Assembly (NCBI GenBank): GCA_963783785.1
Contig: CAWAOQ010000006.1
Span: 558,001-622,000 of the forward strand
From: CADEEN01 sp963783785
GTDB taxonomy: Bacteria; Pseudomonadota; Gammaproteobacteria; Burkholderiales; Burkholderiaceae_C
Reading direction: 5' to 3'
DNA: 64,000 nt
Part shown: in pieces, positions 60,812-64,000 of the stretch
Layout of the letters: every line of letters begins with the position of its first letter
Position numbering within the stretch: position 1 is the first letter of the stretch
Position numbers and translations under genes: made by a program
Notes under the pieces: model-generated
Database searches by the model: none
Told to the model about the DNA's origin: nothing
Seen by the model: the letters and a program-made list of their open reading frames with translations, nothing else

Positions 60812-62998
60812 TCATGCCGGCACCAGGTACACCGTCGCCAGCGGCGGCACCGTCAGCGTGATCGACTGCGCGCGGCCGTGGCTGGCGATGCGATGCACCG
60901 GCAGCGCGGCGGGGCCGTTGCCGAGGTTGCTGCCGCCGTAGAACGACGAGTCGGTGTTGAGCACCTCGCGCCAGGCGCTGGCCCCCTCGGGCACGCCGAG
61001 CGTCATGGCCTCGCGCGGCACCGGCGTCATGTTGCTCACCACCAGCACCATCGCGCCCTGCCCGTCGCGACGGACCCAGCTGTAGAGCGAGCGCTCGGCG
61101 TCGTGGGCGTCGATCCATTCGAAGCCGGCGCCGTCGCAGTCGAGCCGGTGCAGCGCCGGCTGCTCGCGGTACAGGCGGTTCAGGTCGCGCACCAGGCGCT
61201 GCACGCCGGCGTGCCGCTCGTCGCCCAGCAAGGCCCAGGGCAGCTCGGTGTCGTGGTTCCATTCGCCGGGCTGCGCGAACTCCTGGCCCATGAACAACAG
61301 CTTCTTGCCCGGGTGGCCCCACATGAAGCCGTAGTAGGCGCGCAGGTTGGCGAAGCGCTGCCAGTCGTCGCCCGGCATGCGGCCGAGGATCGAACCCTTG
61401 CCGTGCACCACCTCGTCGTGCGACAGCGGCAGCACGAAGTTCTCGCTGAACGCATAGACCAGGCCGAAGCTCATCTTGTCGTGGTGCCAGCGGCGATGCA
61501 CCGGGTCCTGCGTCATGTACTCGAGCGTGTCGTGCATCCAGCCCATGTTCCACTTGTAGTGGAAGCCCAGGCCGCCGGCGTAGGTCGGCGCACTGACGCC
61601 GGCGTAGGCGGTCGACTCTTCGGCGATCATGATCGCGCCCGGGCATTCGGCACCGATGACCTCGTTGGTCCGCTGCAGCAGCGCGATGGCTTCGAGGTTC
61701 TCGCGGCCGCCGTGCACGTTCGGAATCCACTCGCCGGCCGTGCGCGAGTAGTCGCGGTAGAGCATCGAGGCCACCGCATCGACGCGCAGGCCGTCGACGC
61801 CGTGGCGCTCGATCCAGTACAGCGCGTTGCCGACCAGGAAGTTCTTCACTTCGTGGCGACCGAAGTTGTAGATCAGCGTGTTCCAGTCGCGATGAAAGCC
61901 TTCGCGCGGGTCGGCATACTCGTACAGCGCGCTGCCGTCGAACTGCGCCAGGCCGAAGGCATCGGACGGGAAGTGCGCCGGCACCCAGTCGAGCAGCAGG
62001 CCGAGCCCGTGGGCGCGACAGGCGGCGACGAAGCGCGCAAACCCTTCCGGCGGGCCGAAGCGCGCCGTCGGCGCGTACATCCCGAGCGTCTGGTAACCCC
62101 ACGAGCCGTCGAACGGGTGCTCGCTGATCGGCAGCAGCTCGATGTGGGTGAAGCCGAGATCGGCGACGTAGCCCGGCAGCGCGGCCGCGAGCTCGTCCCA
62201 GGAATGGAACGCGCCATCGGGATGGCGGCGCCAGGACCCCGCATGCAGCTCGTAGATCGACACCGGCGCCTGGCGTGCATTGGCGGCGGCGCGGTCGGCC
62301 GGCAGCGCTTGCGCTGGCGGCAGCGGCGCGACGATGCTGGCTGCCGCCGGGCGCACCTCGGCGGCGCGGGCGTACGGGTCGGCCTTGGCCGGCAGCAAGG
62401 TGCCGTCGCGCGCGAGCAGTTCGAACTTGTAGCGGTCGCCGAGCGCCACGTGCGGGATGAACAGTTCCCACACGCCACCGCCGCCGCGCGAGCGCATCGG
62501 GTGGCGGCGGCCGTCCCAGGCATTGAAGTCGCCGACGACCGACGCGCGCTGCGCGTTCGGCGCCCAGACCGCAAAACGAACCCCGGGCACGCCGGGCCCG
62601 TCGGCGGGCGTCATCGGGTGCGCACCGAGCATCGTGAACGGGCGCAGGTGCGTGCCCTCGCCGAAGAAGTGCAGGTCGGCGTCGGCGATCAGCGGTCCGT
62701 AGGCGTAGGCGTCGGCATAGGTGCCCTCGCCGCCGGCCGTCCAGCAGACGTGCAGCCGGTAGTCGAAGCGCTTCCTGCGGCGCGGGATCGGCGCCTCCCA
62801 CAGGCCGGCCTCGTCGCGCAGCGCGAGCTCGGCGATGCGCTTGCCGGTCTTGGCATCCCGCACCGCGACGCTGGCGGCACCGGGCAGCATCGCGCGCAGC
62901 CAGAAGGTGCCCTTGGCGTCGGCATGCAGGCCGAGCACCGCGAACGGGTCGCCGTGCCTCGCAGCCACCAGCGCTTGGACGTCGGTGTCAGTGAGCAT
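60812..62998 (-). CDS. glgB: 1,4-alpha-glucan branching enzyme GlgB
   Basis: Protein of 728 aa from ATG 62998 (MLTDTDVQALVAARHGDPFA). Two N-terminal beta domains (residues about 20-110 and 125-225, the latter CBM48) precede the GH13 barrel. LLDWVPAHFP at 335-344, nucleophile D407 (GLRVD), acid/base E460 (IAEEST), and LSHDEVVHGK near 525 are intact. It forms alpha-1,6 branches in glycogen. It starts 5 bases after glgP. Confidence 0.97.
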   Translation of the reverse strand: MLTDTDVQALVAARHGDPFAVLGLHADAKGTFWLRAMLPGAASVAVRDAKTGKRIAELALRDEAGLWEAPIPRRRKRFDYRLHVCWTAGGEGTYADAYAYGPLIADADLHFFGEGTHLRPFTMLGAHPMTPADGPGVPGVRFAVWAPNAQRASVVGDFNAWDGRRHPMRSRGGGGVWELFIPHVALGDRYKFELLARDGTLLPAKADPYARAAEVRPAAASIVAPLPPAQALPADRAAANARQAPVSIYELHAGSWRRHPDGAFHSWDELAAALPGYVADLGFTHIELLPISEHPFDGSWGYQTLGMYAPTARFGPPEGFARFVAACRAHGLGLLLDWVPAHFPSDAFGLAQFDGSALYEYADPREGFHRDWNTLIYNFGRHEVKNFLVGNALYWIERHGVDGLRVDAVASMLYRDYSRTAGEWIPNVHGGRENLEAIALLQRTNEVIGAECPGAIMIAEESTAYAGVSAPTYAGGLGFHYKWNMGWMHDTLEYMTQDPVHRRWHHDKMSFGLVYAFSENFVLPLSHDEVVHGKGSILGRMPGDDWQRFANLRAYYGFMWGHPGKKLLFMGQEFAQPGEWNHDTELPWALLGDERHAGVQRLVRDLNRLYREQPALHRLDCDGAGFEWIDAHDAERSLYSWVRRDGQGAMVLVVSNMTPVPREAMTLGVPEGASAWREVLNTDSSFYGGSNLGNGPAALPVHRIASHGRAQSITLTVPPLATVYLVPA

Positions 62999-63003
62999 GG
63001 CGT

Positions 63004-64000
63004 TCAGCGCCTGGGCGCCGTCCAGACCTTGTCGACGTACTCGCGGACCGTGCGGTCCGACGAGAACGGCCCCATCGCCGCGACGTTGAGCAGCGCGCGC
63101 GTGGCCCACGCCGACGGGTCGCGGTACAGCGCATCGACACGCGCCTGGGTGGCCACGTAGTCGGCGAAGTCGGCCATCAGCATGTAGGTGTCGTGGTTGA
63201 GCAGGCCGTCGACGAGGCCCCGGTAGCGCTCGGGTTCGCCGGGCGAGTACGCGCCGCCGCCGATCGCATCGATCACCGCGCGCAACTGGCGGTTCTCTTC
63301 GACGTGCAGGCGCGCGTCGTAGCCGAGCGCCTTGATGCGCGCGACGGCATCGGCGCGCAGGCCGAAGACGAACATGTTGTCCTCGCCCATCGATTGCGCC
63401 ATCTCGATGTTGGCGCCGTCCCAGGTGCCGATCGTGATGGCCCCGTTCAGTGCGAACTTCATGTTGCCGGTGCCCGAGGCCTCGGTGCCGGCGGTGGAAA
63501 TCTGCTCCGACAGGTCGGCCGCCGGCAGGATCACTTCGGCCAGCGAGACGCTGTAGTTGGGCAGGAAGACGACCTTCAGCCGGTCGCCCACGCGCGGGTC
63601 GCTGTTGACCACCCGCGCGACGTCGTGGATCAGGTTCACGATGGCCTTGGCGGTGTGGTACGCGGAGGCTGCCTTGCCGGCGAAGACCACGCTGCGCGGC
63701 ACCCAGTCGGCGTTCGGGTCGGCCACGATGGCCTGGTGGCGCGACACCACGTGCAGCAGGTTCAGCAGCTGGCGCTTGTATTCGTGGATGCGCTTGATCT
63801 GCACGTCGAACAGGCTCGCCGGGTCGATCACCACACCGAGCTCGCGCCGCACCAGCGCCGCCAGGCGGGCCTTGTTGTTGCGCTTGACCTTCAGGAACGC
63901 GTTGCCCAGCGACTTCTTGCCCGCGTGCCGGGCCAGCATCGCCAGGCCTGCCGCATCGCGGCGCCAGTCGCTGCCGATCTGCGTGTCGATCAACGCCGAC
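63004..64000 (-). CDS. glgP: Glycogen phosphorylase GlgP, C-terminal part only
   Basis: The last 332 codons are present and the gene continues past the right edge. The PLP-lysine motif GTEASGTGNMKFALNGA and the following TIGTWDGANIE are conserved, as are QIKRIHEYKRQLLN and FLPNYSVSLAEVI. It releases glucose-1-phosphate from glycogen. Upstream position to glgB gives the order glgP-glgB-glgX-malQ on one strand. Confidence 0.96.
   Translation of the reverse strand, partial: SALIDTQIGSDWRRDAAGLAMLARHAGKKSLGNAFLKVKRNNKARLAALVRRELGVVIDPASLFDVQIKRIHEYKRQLLNLLHVVSRHQAIVADPNADWVPRSVVFAGKAASAYHTAKAIVNLIHDVARVVNSDPRVGDRLKVVFLPNYSVSLAEVILPAADLSEQISTAGTEASGTGNMKFALNGAITIGTWDGANIEMAQSMGEDNMFVFGLRADAVARIKALGYDARLHVEENRQLRAVIDAIGGGAYSPGEPERYRGLVDGLLNHDTYMLMADFADYVATQARVDALYRDPSAWATRALLNVAAMGPFSSDRTVREYVDKVWTAPRR

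Overview
The window is a GC-rich, gene-dense chromosomal segment of a betaproteobacterium, most likely Burkholderiales of the Rubrivivax/Leptothrix/Ideonella type. This rests on gene-order signatures: a complete mraZ-to-lpxC division and cell-wall (dcw) cluster, the block hisI-hisE-DUF4870-HIT-tatA-tatB-tatC, dusB-fis-purH, argB-nucleotidase-slmA, and yqgE-ruvX-pyrR. No tRNA, rRNA, CRISPR array or transposase gene was seen.

Layout. 1-1249 (minus): pyrR (partial), ruvX, yqgE. 1310-3975 (plus): a METTL25-type methyltransferase overlapping a class I photolyase gene. 3979-7183 (minus): tatC, tatB, tatA, a HIT hydrolase, a DUF4870 protein, hisE, hisI. 7193-11533 (minus): NUDIX, DUF815 ATPase, orphan PdeM nuclease, slmA, a HAD nucleotidase, argB. 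11734-12790 (plus): a 25-aa signal-peptide-like ORF and a DmeF-type metal exporter. 12832-16825: an alcohol-forming fatty acyl reductase (minus) facing a phasin and a patatin-type lipase (plus), a storage-lipid island. 16884-18894 (minus): M32 carboxypeptidase and YqaA. 19097-27489 (plus): dusB-fis-purH, then a DevBCA-like exporter, an acyltransferase and a CdsA-like protein inserted before ruvC. 27495-31804 (minus): a second MacAB-like exporter. 31879-51705 (minus): two tiny membrane proteins, then lpxC and the dcw cluster, driven from a well-formed promoter carrying MraZ boxes. 52020-52598 (plus): nnrU. 52621-64000 (minus): glycogen genes glgP (partial), glgB, glgX, malQ, followed by an RND efflux pair.

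The genes serve envelope growth (dcw, lpxC), protein export (Tat), envelope transport (two ABC exporters, one RND pump), and carbon or lipid storage (fatty alcohol, PHA granule, glycogen).

The most notable non-genic content is two diverged copies of a ~421-bp element with ~91-99-bp terminal inverted repeats, both lodged between dcw genes. There are also three copies of a shorter GC-rich hairpin repeat and one CCCTCTCC-type hairpin. A small ORF between murG and murC duplicates the murC start. Five genes (acyltransferase, cdsA-like, murG, the RND adaptor, malQ) each carry what looks like a single extra base. Because murG is essential, base-calling or assembly error is the likeliest cause.
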